Of a DNA stretch of 61,919 nucleotides, positions 8,777 through 17,562 are shown in pieces. The stretch is from Calothrix anomala FACHB-343. Lineage in GTDB: Bacteria; Cyanobacteriota; Cyanobacteriia; Cyanobacteriales; Nostocaceae. Position 1 is the first letter of the stretch. Every line of letters begins with the position of its first letter. The stretch is taken from contig NZ_JACJQG010000058.1 of NCBI RefSeq assembly GCF_014696435.1, positions 1 to 61,919 on the forward strand, written 5' to 3'. Under the pieces are notes generated by a model. The model made no database searches. It was not told the origin of the DNA and was given only the letters and a program-made list of their open reading frames with translations. The translations under genes and the position numbers were made by a program.

Positions 8777-11700
8777 TCAACCCAATTCCAAATTATCTAA
8801 GGATTCATAACCCAAAATTCCTGATGCTAATTTGGGCTGTTCTGCAATAGTATGTGCTTCTTGAATAATGTGGGTTTGTCCTGTAGTCAGTACGGAAACT
8901 GACGTAAGTACAGAGCGTGCAGTGGAGGCGATCGCTTCTTTAACATTGCGCTGGTTGTCATGGTGCATCTGAAAATTAACCACATAATCAACATAGTATT
9001 GCTGTTCAATAAAATTGAGAATAGATGAACGATACATAGTACCTCCTAAGTTAATTTCTGCGCCTTTATCAACTGTCCAAGGTGTTAAAAATTGGGTAAT
9101 TCTTTGTTCTAAATCCCGGCGATAATAACCAAAGTTACTATTATATGGAGGTTTAAATTGCACCTCACACTCAACTTGAATATGCTCGTATACAGGATTG
9201 ACAACTCTAATATCTACCCAAGGCGAACTCAAACCAGCTAAATATTTCTCAATTTTTTCTAGGAGATTGATATTAATTTTAGGTTCTAAATCATTGGTAC
9301 TATTACGCTGGGATAAATCAGGAATTACTACCAAAGTGACAGCCCCCGGTACTAGTTCATATAACTGATTAGTTTGTCCTACTTTTCCATGATTAATGCA
9401 GCGAACTTTATAAATTTGGGGAAATTTTTCTAATACTAAGCGTTCATAATCAAAAATACTCACAGCCCGCCCTTTATGGCGCAGGTGTTCGCTAATTCGC
9501 GTATAAAAATGCTCTGGTTTTTCCTTAATTTGTCCGCCAAAGGAATCATAGGGTTGTTCGACTTTTTTAATTTCCGGTATGGGTACAGCTAGTTTGGCGA
9601 TGGTTCCTGCTGGTAAAGGTGTAGCTAAATGCTGAGGATCGTTACCAGCGTCGGTGAAAGTTACCCGCGCAGCTTGGGTATATACGCCAAGAATTTGACA
9701 AATCGCCCCACTCCGGGCGGGAACAGTGGCTTTAATCCAGTGCAAACTCGGATCGAGGATGGTGGTATTCTGTTTGCTGATGTCTCCGGGAATTCCTAAA
9801 TTGACGATACCGGAAGTAATTAGCCCATTAGTTGTGTCGCTGACGATGCGATCGCTCAAGGATATCCAAGTATTATCTTTGAGGTAGTGCCATTGCACAT
9901 CAACTTTTTCTAAAGCTGTATCTGCTGTTTCTTGTGCTACTTGGAATAATAAGGGTAAACTCGTAGGCGGATCTAAGTTTGCTAACCCAATCAACAATTC
10001 ACCCTCGTTGGTAAATTGCGGTAAAAAGTCAGGCGTATCATTCGCTACTACTTCTGCAAATCTATCAAAGGGGTGGAGATGGAATAATCTACAATCTCGC
10101 CCATCAGCAACAGCGTTGTAACTCAGGGAAATAGACTGAATTACGGGGGTATAAGGTTCGTTGAGAATAACTGGTGCGACATTCTGGAGATTAGTACTGA
10201 GAGTATCACCAGGTTGCCAGCGTTGGAAAGTGCTGGTTTTCTTGTCACCGTCAACTGTTACCACTTCATACACAGCACCATTGACATATTCTCCAGCCGC
10301 AAAATTTTTCGCTGAAGCTAAGGTTTGCAACGCATATTTGCGGGGGAATTCTTCGTGGAGAAAGTTCTGTTTGAGGACGAAACGCAGAAAACCGCTAGCA
10401 GTATCTAGGTTAAAGCTAGTTAATTCGTCAATTTTAGCCCCAGGTAAAGGTGTGGAGGCTGTTCTGTCTACAAGAATGCGATCGCCTGCGGGAACAAAAA
10501 GATTATATTCACTAGGTAAGCTTTCTCCTGACCAATTGTGTTGTGTCAGTCGCTTAACATCAGCTGTAAACTTATCAAACTTTGGTTTACTACTATCATT
10601 ATCACCATAATACCCACGATAATGATTTTTTAAATCAGTAGGTAATCCTTGCCAAACAACTTTCATTGTCAGCAAAGAAAGATTTTTTTGAAAAATTTCT
10701 TTACTCCCGACATAAAATGTTGAACCTACTACTGGTCTGGGGCCAAAAGGTTGGAATGGTTTACCGGGATTAATGGGAGATAAATCATTTTGTAGTAATA
10801 AATTTTGAATTTCTATATTTTTAGTGCTGATATTAAATTTAGTCAGTTTCAGGTTACGGAAATAACTATAAGCAGATAAACCATTCACTAATACATTATC
10901 TTTTAAATGCAATCTGGCAACAGGTAAATTAGTATTAAGTCTGGCTCCTGGTAATTCTGGATGATAACTTTCAATAGGTTCTTGCTCGGCAGTTAAAGTG
11001 ACTTCTAATGTTAATGTTTCGCCAGTTAGACTAGTTTCATTATTTGTAATTGGTTGAATTTTCCCTAATACCCAATCTTTTTTACCGCTAAAATCAACTG
11101 TAAAAATATTCGCTAACTCGCTGGCTAATATATTATCAATAACACGATTAAAAGTTAAGGTAAAAATAATGGTGCGCGTCCCTTCTTGAAGATAAAAAAT
11201 ATTCGACGCGATCGCTAATCCTAAAACAGCATGGTTGCGTGTCCTATCGCCAAAGGGTCGCCAAGTCTTCACCACTTGGTCTTTGGGGAAATCTCCACCT
11301 TTGCCATCAAAGGAATTGGCGATTGGTGAAGCATACAAACCCAGTAAATTTTGAGGAATATCACCAGTTGCAATTTCTTGTGAGTCTAAAAATAGCCCTT
11401 GCAAACTGGCGATCGCCGCTTGATGGAAAACTGTTTCGGCATCAAGCTGGTAAAATATATCCACACCACTAGCATCTTTACCAGCCGGAAAGGGCGTTGC
11501 GGCGGCGAGTTTGTATTCTGTTTGCGTTTTCGCCAATTCCAAGATTAAATGAACCCGGTCTGGTTGGGCTGGGCGATCGCGCAGATACAACACTTGACGG
11601 TAAAAAAAGTCCAGATGTCTCTGCGTCATCCGATTGAAATCGTCTCTGGCTGGTTGCATCACTTCCCAAAAGGCAAAATACAAAGCCAGATGGGGTGGAT

Positions 11701-12400
11701 GATCTTGTCTATCTGTCAAACTAGCTTTTAAATATTGCGGTGCTTCTTGAATAATTTGGCGATAAGTTTGAAATAACATCTGAAACACTGCATCTATTTC
11801 TGCACGCGGTTCTGACGTATCATTAAACCGAGTGCGATCGCCTGGGGAATCTGCATTCAAATCCAGTCCCAAAACTTTCTCAAAATCTGTGTAAAATGTC
11901 CCTTCTAAACCTTGATTTCTTTCAAAAGACTGCATCCGCCGTAAAGGTTCTTGCAGATTAGTTTTCACTAGTCCTTGAATAATCGCTTTTAACGGCGTAT
12001 AAGATTCTAAATGCTCATACCAGTTAGCAATGGGTGTTAATAACTCAGATTTCCACAAATCCAGAATTGGTTGCAGCGTTGCAACTGACTGATTTTCGAT
12101 AAAAGCTGGCAAATTTTGCTGATATTTAGCCTTAACCTTTTCCGGTTGGGTTTTACTAATTAAAGCGATTTGTATCGGCGTGCTACTAGTAAAAAAGTCT
12201 TCCCAGTTACCATCTTTTTGCTTTTCTAAGCTATAGTAATGAACCTGCTGACTGAGTTTGTGAGCAAACACCAGAAAATCAGCCAAGTCACCTGCATCAA
12301 TTTTGACGTAATCGGGCGACAAAGCTAAAAGCTGTCGCTGGCGCTGGCTTACCCCATCGCGGATTAAGGGATTTTTCGGTAAATTGGGGCGAATGCTCAT
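8777..12400 (-). CDS. Large eCIS baseplate assembly protein J-like (Afp11-like)
   Basis: About 1207 residues. The start MSIRPNLPKNPLIRDGVSQR and the C-terminal region (about residues 960-1170: YTRISEHLRHKGRAVSIFDY, then LVIPDLS and VYEHIQVECEVQF) match the baseplate J/gp47-type wedge proteins of eCIS clusters. I take the ATG at 12400; a TTG at 12418 would add six residues but leaves little room after the gp25 stop at 12429. The protein should polymerise around the spike hub with the gp25-like protein encoded just upstream. The long central region (about 250-900) has beta-rich, fibre-like composition and is typical of these very large wedge proteins. Confidence 0.88.
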   Translation of the reverse strand: MSIRPNLPKNPLIRDGVSQRQRQLLALSPDYVKIDAGDLADFLVFAHKLSQQVHYYSLEKQKDGNWEDFFTSSTPIQIALISKTQPEKVKAKYQQNLPAFIENQSVATLQPILDLWKSELLTPIANWYEHLESYTPLKAIIQGLVKTNLQEPLRRMQSFERNQGLEGTFYTDFEKVLGLDLNADSPGDRTRFNDTSEPRAEIDAVFQMLFQTYRQIIQEAPQYLKASLTDRQDHPPHLALYFAFWEVMQPARDDFNRMTQRHLDFFYRQVLYLRDRPAQPDRVHLILELAKTQTEYKLAAATPFPAGKDASGVDIFYQLDAETVFHQAAIASLQGLFLDSQEIATGDIPQNLLGLYASPIANSFDGKGGDFPKDQVVKTWRPFGDRTRNHAVLGLAIASNIFYLQEGTRTIIFTLTFNRVIDNILASELANIFTVDFSGKKDWVLGKIQPITNNETSLTGETLTLEVTLTAEQEPIESYHPELPGARLNTNLPVARLHLKDNVLVNGLSAYSYFRNLKLTKFNISTKNIEIQNLLLQNDLSPINPGKPFQPFGPRPVVGSTFYVGSKEIFQKNLSLLTMKVVWQGLPTDLKNHYRGYYGDNDSSKPKFDKFTADVKRLTQHNWSGESLPSEYNLFVPAGDRILVDRTASTPLPGAKIDELTSFNLDTASGFLRFVLKQNFLHEEFPRKYALQTLASAKNFAAGEYVNGAVYEVVTVDGDKKTSTFQRWQPGDTLSTNLQNVAPVILNEPYTPVIQSISLSYNAVADGRDCRLFHLHPFDRFAEVVANDTPDFLPQFTNEGELLIGLANLDPPTSLPLLFQVAQETADTALEKVDVQWHYLKDNTWISLSDRIVSDTTNGLITSGIVNLGIPGDISKQNTTILDPSLHWIKATVPARSGAICQILGVYTQAARVTFTDAGNDPQHLATPLPAGTIAKLAVPIPEIKKVEQPYDSFGGQIKEKPEHFYTRISEHLRHKGRAVSIFDYERLVLEKFPQIYKVRCINHGKVGQTNQLYELVPGAVTLVVIPDLSQRNSTNDLEPKININLLEKIEKYLAGLSSPWVDIRVVNPVYEHIQVECEVQFKPPYNSNFGYYRRDLEQRITQFLTPWTVDKGAEINLGGTMYRSSILNFIEQQYYVDYVVNFQMHHDNQRNVKEAIASTARSVLTSVSVLTTGQTHIIQEAHTIAEQPKLASGILGYESLDNLELG

Positions 12401-12428
12401 GGTTTTCTCAATTACCAACTTCAGACAG

Positions 12429-12944
12429 CTATCTACTAGGCTCAGCGATCGCGCTTAAATTTTGCGGTACAGGAAACTCGGCGGTTTCCGGTGGCACCGC
12501 CAGCAGATTACCGCTAGCTTCTTGCAAATAGAAAGGATAGACAAAATTGAAGCGAGAATTAGTACTGATAATCGTGTAGTCTACGGTAATATAAATCACA
12601 CCTGCTATCTGTGCATCCATGTGCAAATCTAATTGATTAATCAGAATACGCGGTTCGTGATACAGAATCGCAATGCGGATGATTTCTTTGATACTACTAG
12701 CAACTGTAGGGCTAAAGGTTTCAAAGAGCAAATCATGCAGATTGCAGCCATAAGTCGGTTGCATCACCCGTTCGCCCAAATTAGTAGACAGAAGGATTTC
12801 CAAACTCTGGCGGATGTCATCTTCTGCGTTAACTAGTTTTACACCTTTGCTAGCGCGATCAAAAGTCGGTGGAAATCCCCAGCCAGTACCCAAATATGCG
12901 TTACTGCGTTCCCCTGCTGTAATTTGTGTAGAGATATCCCGCAT
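12429..12944 (-). CDS. GPW/gp25-family baseplate wedge protein (Afp9-like)
   Basis: 171 residues from the ATG at 12944. The core (about 25-130) carries the gp25 pattern: GWGFPPTF near the N-terminus, the DDIRQSLEILLSTNLGERVM helix, then PTYGCNLHDLLFE and an EPRI motif. gp25-like proteins are the conserved core-bundle wedge component in T4, T6SS (TssE) and eCIS baseplates. The reading frame could start at a TTG at 12956, but a GGAGG five bases before 12944 makes the ATG much more likely. The ATG follows the PAAR stop by one base, so the two genes are coupled. Confidence 0.93.
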   Translation of the reverse strand: MRDISTQITAGERSNAYLGTGWGFPPTFDRASKGVKLVNAEDDIRQSLEILLSTNLGERVMQPTYGCNLHDLLFETFSPTVASSIKEIIRIAILYHEPRILINQLDLHMDAQIAGVIYITVDYTIISTNSRFNFVYPFYLQEASGNLLAVPPETAEFPVPQNLSAIAEPSR

Positions 12945-12945
12945 A

Positions 12946-13248
12946 TCACCCTCCAATCAACACATTCAATGCGCCTAAAACAATCGAGCCACCGTGAGCT
13001 GTAGTATCGCCAATCCTCACAGCCGGTTTTCCCCCAATGGTTACAGTGGTCGATCCCATCACAATGTTATCTGGCGGGCCCGAGCAAGTGCAGGTATCCC
13101 CTAATACAGCAGCCGGCATCCCTGCAATCAAAACTTGCGGTACTCCCGGCCCCACTACCGGGCCACCCACATGGGGTATAGGCGGAACACCAGGAGTCTG
13201 CATTGGGCAGACATGCATATCATTAATACGAGCAGCAGGTTTTCCCAT
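12946..13248 (-). CDS. PAAR-motif spike tip protein (Afp10-like)
   Basis: 100 residues, almost entirely PAAR repeat. It opens MGKPAARINDMHVCP and has later PAAR-type turns (GMPAAVLGD, GGKPAVRIGD). His12, Cys14, Cys52 and Cys54, with His near residue 85, can provide the metal site seen at PAAR tips. The protein caps the VgrG-like trimer and sharpens the spike. It carries no C-terminal toxin extension, so effectors are probably loaded elsewhere, for example in the tube lumen. It lies 134 bp downstream of the spike gene, separated by short tandem repeats, and is coupled to the gp25 gene. Confidence 0.95.
   Translation of the reverse strand: MGKPAARINDMHVCPMQTPGVPPIPHVGGPVVGPGVPQVLIAGMPAAVLGDTCTCSGPPDNIVMGSTTVTIGGKPAVRIGDTTAHGGSIVLGALNVLIGG
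12950..12954 (-). promoter_or_regulatory. Strong Shine-Dalgarno for gp25 gene
   Basis: GGAGG on the minus strand, five bases before the ATG at 12944 and inside the last codons of the PAAR gene. It decides the start of the gp25-like protein. Confidence 0.75.
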
Positions 13249-13256
13249 AATTTTTT

Positions 13257-13378
13257 AGTTGTCAGTTGTTAGTTGTCAGTTGTTAGTTGTTAGTTGTCAA
13301 TTCCTCTCAATGCCCAATGCCCAATGCCCCATGCCCAATGCCCCATGCCCAATGCCCCATGCCCCATGCCCCATCCCC
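13257..13378. repeat. Heptanucleotide short tandem repeats (STRR)
   Basis: A first block (about 13258-13302) alternates agttgtc and agttgtt. A second block (about 13308-13378) alternates caatgccc and ccatgccc units. These 7-8 bp arrays are typical of heterocystous cyanobacteria and are non-coding here, within the spike-PAAR gap. Confidence 0.9.
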
Positions 13379-13382
13379 ATAT

Positions 13383-15155
13383 TCAATTAATTTGCACCAA
13401 CGATCCCTTGAGAATGGCGATCGCACTGGTGGACACTTCCGCGCCGGCGCTACCTTCGGCTTTAAATTGGGCGTTGGCTTTGACATTAACGTTTAAGCCT
13501 TGAACGCTGGCGTCTTGAGTAGCTTTCAGGGTTAACTTACCCGTGGCTTCGATGGTGATGTCTTTGGAGCTTTTCATAACAATACCGCGATCGTTCATCG
13601 TCAGGGTATTACCGTTTTGGTCTTTTAAAGCAATACCTTTATCCTCATCAGAGATAATAATTTTGTTACCACCAGGGGTTTCCAGGGACACGATCTTCTT
13701 TTCGTCATCGAAAGTCACCTTCATTTGCGAACGGGTAAAAAAGCCTTTGCGATGATTCTCGTCAGAACCTTTCAGAGGTGCGGGATTCTTGCTACTATTG
13801 AGCATTCCCAGCACAATCGCATCGCGAGGATCGTCGTTGAGAAAGCCAACAATCACTTCATCGCCAATTTCTGGGCGAAAGAACGAACCGCGATTATGTC
13901 CCGCGTATAAGGTGGCAATCCGCGACCAAATACCCTCATTTTTATTGTCGATAGTGGGAACTTTAACTAAAATACGGTCTTCGTTGTTGGGGTCATCTTG
14001 CAACTTGACTACTACCCCAATTTGCAAGCCGTTGACACCAGGAAGCAGTCCGGAAGCTGGTTGATCGACAATGTCTGTTTCCTGGTAAAACCACTGAAGC
14101 GACAAACCAAGCTGTATGTCTGTATACCATGCTCCACCATTGAGTTCGTGACGAATCCCGGAGACGTAGGCTAAACCGTTGAAGCGTCTCCCCATGCCTT
14201 CTAACTCGATTAAGGTATCCGGTTTGGCATCAGGGTAGCCTTTAACCTTGACTCGCCCCTGTATCTTAGCTAACCGACTCTTCAATAATTGGGCATCAGC
14301 CCAGGCTTTGAGTTCCGGTTCTTGTACCCGACCACTATGGCTTAATTCCCAAGCCTCCAGAGCAATGACCTGCGCTAAATTTTTCCCTGACAGGTTACCC
14401 TGTTTGTTCACCGTCGGCTCAGTTCCGGCAATCTCCAGCAAGTTCTGATCTTTGTAGCTCCAAGCTTTTGCTTTCACCGCTGCATACTGGGAACGTGCAT
14501 CCATTTCTGCTTCAAATTCCAGTATGTTGACACCATAGGTGAGGGTAACTAAGGGGCTACCACTGGTAGTTGGAGCTTTAATTGTCAGTTTACCGTTTTC
14601 TGCTAGGACAATCTGCCCATTGATTTCCGCCCGCGATAGTATAAAGTCCCAATCAGTAGCGTAATGTTGAACAATTTCGGGATATTGAATTTCAGTGGCT
14701 TCTATATTTTGACTAATACCACTGTAACTGCCAATAATTTGGGCGATCGCTTCACTATCTTTAACTTCTGTAAAATATCGACTATGGCGACCAATAGTCA
14801 ATTTTGTGACTTTATCCTTACACTCAAGCACTAATATCGAATCGCCATTAGCACCAATCTTCAAGGAATGCTTGACAATTAGCCCTTTAAAAACAGTTTT
14901 ATTATTACCATCGTAACCAAGCGCAATTTCTAGTTCCTTACCCGGAATTAGGTCAGGCCCCTCACTAGCAGCAAAGGTTTCTGCATCCACCGCACCATCA
15001 CGCAGCACTATCCGTGCTGTTGGTACACGGTTAACTATGCGGTTCACTGTCAAAGACAATACCGTATAAGTGTTGGTAATTTCCTTACCATCAGAGAGCA
15101 ACTTAAACGTAGCGACATTATAAAGCGCATTTTGCGGAATAATCAGGTCAGTCAT
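13383..15155 (-). CDS. VgrG-like central spike protein (Afp8-like)
   Basis: 590 residues. Residues about 1-350 correspond to the gpD/gp27-like hub domain. Residues about 375-460 form the gp5 OB fold (IGVVVKLQDDPNNEDRILVK, then WSRIATLYAG and PEIGDEVIVGFLNDDPRDAI). The last 110 residues are short hydrophobic/glycine repeats (FDDEKKIVSLETPGG, ISDEDKGIALKD) typical of the triple beta-helix needle. It trimerises and is tipped by the PAAR protein encoded next. Its start overlaps the stop of the LysM gene in an ATGA arrangement. Length and domain order match eCIS spike proteins, and no enzymatic extension is visible. Confidence 0.95.
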   Translation of the reverse strand: MTDLIIPQNALYNVATFKLLSDGKEITNTYTVLSLTVNRIVNRVPTARIVLRDGAVDAETFAASEGPDLIPGKELEIALGYDGNNKTVFKGLIVKHSLKIGANGDSILVLECKDKVTKLTIGRHSRYFTEVKDSEAIAQIIGSYSGISQNIEATEIQYPEIVQHYATDWDFILSRAEINGQIVLAENGKLTIKAPTTSGSPLVTLTYGVNILEFEAEMDARSQYAAVKAKAWSYKDQNLLEIAGTEPTVNKQGNLSGKNLAQVIALEAWELSHSGRVQEPELKAWADAQLLKSRLAKIQGRVKVKGYPDAKPDTLIELEGMGRRFNGLAYVSGIRHELNGGAWYTDIQLGLSLQWFYQETDIVDQPASGLLPGVNGLQIGVVVKLQDDPNNEDRILVKVPTIDNKNEGIWSRIATLYAGHNRGSFFRPEIGDEVIVGFLNDDPRDAIVLGMLNSSKNPAPLKGSDENHRKGFFTRSQMKVTFDDEKKIVSLETPGGNKIIISDEDKGIALKDQNGNTLTMNDRGIVMKSSKDITIEATGKLTLKATQDASVQGLNVNVKANAQFKAEGSAGAEVSTSAIAILKGSLVQIN

Positions 15156-15859
15156 ACTTCAGTTTTCTCCAACGGCGGAAATCTCAAATCCTTGTTATCC
15201 AGCAAACGGCGAAAATTCACCAACCCGTTGACTTTAGCAACTTGCAAATAATAGGATGGGTCGCCATAAATACGATGAGTCATCAACGGTAAGGTATCAC
15301 CGGCTGTAACCTTGCGTACATGGGTCACATCTGGCGATTGTTTCCCTTCTTTACGAACACGACGCTGGGCTTCAATATAACTAACAAAAGTAGCGTTAAT
15401 TTTTGCCCTCAAAGGCTTACCATCGGGAGCAAACAGAGTGTAGTTAATCTGTAAATCTATGAGGATACAATCAAAGCTATTTGTCGTCCCAAAGGTCAAG
15501 TTTCCCCACAGCAGACGGAGAAAATTAGGTCTGTGAGTATCACTTTGCATGGTGTAAACCACATTCAGCAACTCTTGTACCTGTTTACCTACGTCTTTAT
15601 AAAATGTATTAGGTTTACCCTTAATTGGTACTACACCAGTCCCATCAAAAGTAAATTCCAGCTTAATTTCTTCAGGTTTTGTACATTTATACTGTAAATC
15701 GTTACCTTGGGCACCTATGTCTTGTGCAGCATCGTATTCCACCTTAAAACTTTGGGACAATTGCTCCGGATTAATCGGTAGATCAAATTCTCCATGTTTA
15801 TTCTCAAATCGCTTGTCTTTATAAGCTTGAATTTTAACTTTGCTGAGTTCGCCCGTCAT
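15152..15859 (-). CDS. LysM-containing baseplate/tube-end protein (Afp7-like, gp53-like)
   Basis: 235 residues. The N-terminal region (about 1-165) follows the eCIS Afp7/gp53 pattern starting VKIQAYKDKRFE and containing NPEQLSQSFKV and LRLLWGNLTF. A C-terminal LysM-like domain (about 180-230: VTAGDTLPLMTHRIYGDPSY) is the module that joins spike and wedge in CIS baseplates. The stop overlaps the spike start by four bases. The gene begins four bases after the DUF5908 gene, so DUF5908, LysM and spike form a tightly coupled unit. Confidence 0.92.
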   Translation of the reverse strand: MTGELSKVKIQAYKDKRFENKHGEFDLPINPEQLSQSFKVEYDAAQDIGAQGNDLQYKCTKPEEIKLEFTFDGTGVVPIKGKPNTFYKDVGKQVQELLNVVYTMQSDTHRPNFLRLLWGNLTFGTTNSFDCILIDLQINYTLFAPDGKPLRAKINATFVSYIEAQRRVRKEGKQSPDVTHVRKVTAGDTLPLMTHRIYGDPSYYLQVAKVNGLVNFRRLLDNKDLRFPPLEKTEV

Positions 15860-15863
15860 AAAT

Positions 15864-16034
15864 TTACCGCTCAGACTTTTCCTTCAAGATGGCTAGAACC
15901 TGTTCCACACAAGTAGCTATGATGGCAGCTTGAGTATCAGCATCAAAATTGCCGGATTCTCGCGCAGAATTTTGTCGTTGTTGTCCTTCATTCACTGAGG
16001 CTTTAATCACTAATTCTCTAATTTCTAATGGCAT
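15864..16034 (-). CDS. DUF5908-family mini-protein of eCIS clusters
   Basis: 56 residues from the ATG at 16034 (MPLEIRELVIKASVNEG) to the TAA at 15864. The opening MPLEIRELVIK is the hallmark of DUF5908, a short family that occurs in eCIS loci next to tube and LysM genes. The rest is polar with a C-terminal helix (VEQVLAILKEKSER). Its function is unknown; its conserved place suggests a chaperone or minor tube/baseplate connector. The gaps are 45 bp to the tube-type gene and 4 bp to the LysM gene. Confidence 0.88.
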   Translation of the reverse strand: MPLEIRELVIKASVNEGQQRQNSARESGNFDADTQAAIIATCVEQVLAILKEKSER

Positions 16035-16079
16035 AAATGATTCACTTGATTTTAATATTTATTGCAGTAATTATTTTTT

Positions 16080-16577
16080 TTAAGACTTGCCTATCATCTC
16101 AAAATAGCTGTAATTCAATTCCAAAGATTCAATGGCAATGGAATTTTGTTCTGCATTGAATTCCGAGACAGACCATTTTTTCGGCCAAGCATTAATCACC
16201 TTCCAAGTTACCAGAGGTGCGGTTGTTTGCGGTGCTGGGTTCGCACCAGCAGACTGGACATGTAGCAAGCTTACCAATAAATCCATCGGTTTAATATCAA
16301 AATTAAGAATAGCATCCATGCACCACTTCACCATCTGGGAATTCTTAACTAAGCCACGCTTTAGCACTAAAGGGTCGTATTTAGTCCGCACTGGTAAGAT
16401 ATGTTCAAAGCGATTTTCACCACCTTCTTTTAAAGTTTCAGTCTGCATATCTACACTCAAACCAGTCACACTCTGAAAGCGTGTCTCAACTACATTTTTA
16501 TCTAATCTTTCGCCTGCAAATTGACCTTGAAAACTAACATCAAAAAAGAAACTAACCGGGGGATAACTATATGTCAT
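16080..16577 (-). CDS. Second tail-tube-type protein (gp19 family, Afp5-like)
   Basis: 165 residues of the T4 gp19/conserved phage tail region family. Visible features are FFFDVSFQG near the start, the GLSVDMQTETLKEGG beta strand, LKRGLVKNSQMVKWCMDA, and WKVINAWPKKWSVSEFN with IAIESLELNYSYFE at the end. It is longer than the main tube protein and carries a 10-15 residue insertion before WKVINAW (SAGANPAPQTTAP). In Afp/PVC systems such a divergent tube paralogue forms the first ring that connects tube to spike. It is separated from the main tube gene by about 490 bp containing a MITE. Confidence 0.9.
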   Translation of the reverse strand: MTYSYPPVSFFFDVSFQGQFAGERLDKNVVETRFQSVTGLSVDMQTETLKEGGENRFEHILPVRTKYDPLVLKRGLVKNSQMVKWCMDAILNFDIKPMDLLVSLLHVQSAGANPAPQTTAPLVTWKVINAWPKKWSVSEFNAEQNSIAIESLELNYSYFEMIGKS

Positions 16578-16748
16578 AGCTAACTGATTAAAAACTGAGC
16601 AAAATTAATCTAACAAACCACTCATCCACCAGTTGAATTTGGATATGTGAGTGATTTTGGCAATCTTTATTCTTTTCCTCTTCCTTCGCGTTCTACCCTC
16701 CGGGAACGATTTAGTCGAATGCGCCTTTGTCGTTTGTTCTCTATATCT

Positions 16749-16884
16749 CAATACGGTTCAGTTAGCATCAAAAAACAGATTTGACGTAGGTTGGGTTGAG
16801 GGACGAAACCCAACATTTTCTGCGCTTTGTTGGGTTTCACTTCGTTCAACCCAACCTACATTTATCCTTAACTGAACCGTATTG
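16749..16884. mobile_element. 136-bp MITE, copy 1 (terminal repeats CAATACGGTTCAGTTA)
   Basis: Perfect 16-bp terminal inverted repeats at 16749-16764 and 16869-16884 enclose an inner palindrome (gtaggttgggttgag ... ttcaacccaacctac). A copy of identical length, in inverted orientation, lies at 48218-48353. No ORF is inside. No clear target-site duplication is seen. It occupies the 494-bp space (16578-17071) between two tube genes of the operon; I see no gene in the rest of that gap. Confidence 0.85.
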
Positions 16885-17071
16885 CTCTATTTCTAATCCC
16901 ATCGAAAGATTGGTGAATTACTACTGATTTATGGCATTAATTCTGAAGAATTGAGGCACTAACCGCATTCGCCACAGGTGTTCCCGCAGGGTAGACGCTA
17001 AGTTCGCGAAGAAGAGAAAAAAAAGAGAAAGAGAATAGTAAGTTTACATCACCAAATTAATGCGATTATCG

Positions 17072-17503
17072 CTATCCATTCTGAATAGTTAACCCTTCAT
17101 GGGCAATTTCAATGCTTTCAATCGCCACTTCGTTACCATCACTTTTGAGGTCGGTAGATTGTACCTTGGTCGGCCAGGCGTGTTTAACTTTCCAAACTAC
17201 CACAGGTTCATGTTTTTCATTGAGCAAACTAACAGTTAAATCACGGCGCTCAATAGTATTTAAAGCTACCGTATTCCACCACTTATAAAAATCATTGTCA
17301 GCTTTAACAGTGCCCCGCTTCATCGTGATTTTGCTCAATTTCTGCATACCGGGCATATTCAATTTGTGATATTCCTTCATGTTACCTTCGCGGTATTCAA
17401 TCATGTCGGTTTCTACTTCTAGCCCGGTAACTTCAGTGAATCCTAAGCGAGTACCGCCCCACTCTACTTGGAAATGAAACTTGGGTAAAGGATAATCTGC
17501 CAT
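17072..17503 (-). CDS. Tail tube protein (gp19 family, Afp1-like)
   Basis: 143 residues, the usual size of an inner tube subunit. It shows YPLPKFHFQVEWGG, GFTEVTGLEVETDMIEYREG, KITMKRGTVKADNDFYKWW, VVWKVKHAWPTKVQSTDLK and the terminal VAIESIEIAHEGL. These are characteristic of the T4-like gp19 fold that stacks as hexamers inside the sheath. It is encoded 59 bp after the sheath gene. Confidence 0.95.
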   Translation of the reverse strand: MADYPLPKFHFQVEWGGTRLGFTEVTGLEVETDMIEYREGNMKEYHKLNMPGMQKLSKITMKRGTVKADNDFYKWWNTVALNTIERRDLTVSLLNEKHEPVVVWKVKHAWPTKVQSTDLKSDGNEVAIESIEIAHEGLTIQNG

Positions 17504-17562
17504 AAATGCTTAATGTGTTGATGGGTTTATTGAGAAACTTTTGTCCAGAATCGGGAATAGAA

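Noticed and set aside
10161-10610. 149-codon plus-strand ORF
   Set aside because: It lies fully inside the J-like baseplate gene in antisense and has no RBS or recognisable domain.
12946-13248. PAAR protein with fused toxin
   Set aside because: At 100 residues it contains only the PAAR domain; no C-terminal effector domain is present.
13257-13378. CRISPR-like short repeats
   Set aside because: Units of 7-8 bp without unique spacers are ordinary cyanobacterial tandem repeats.
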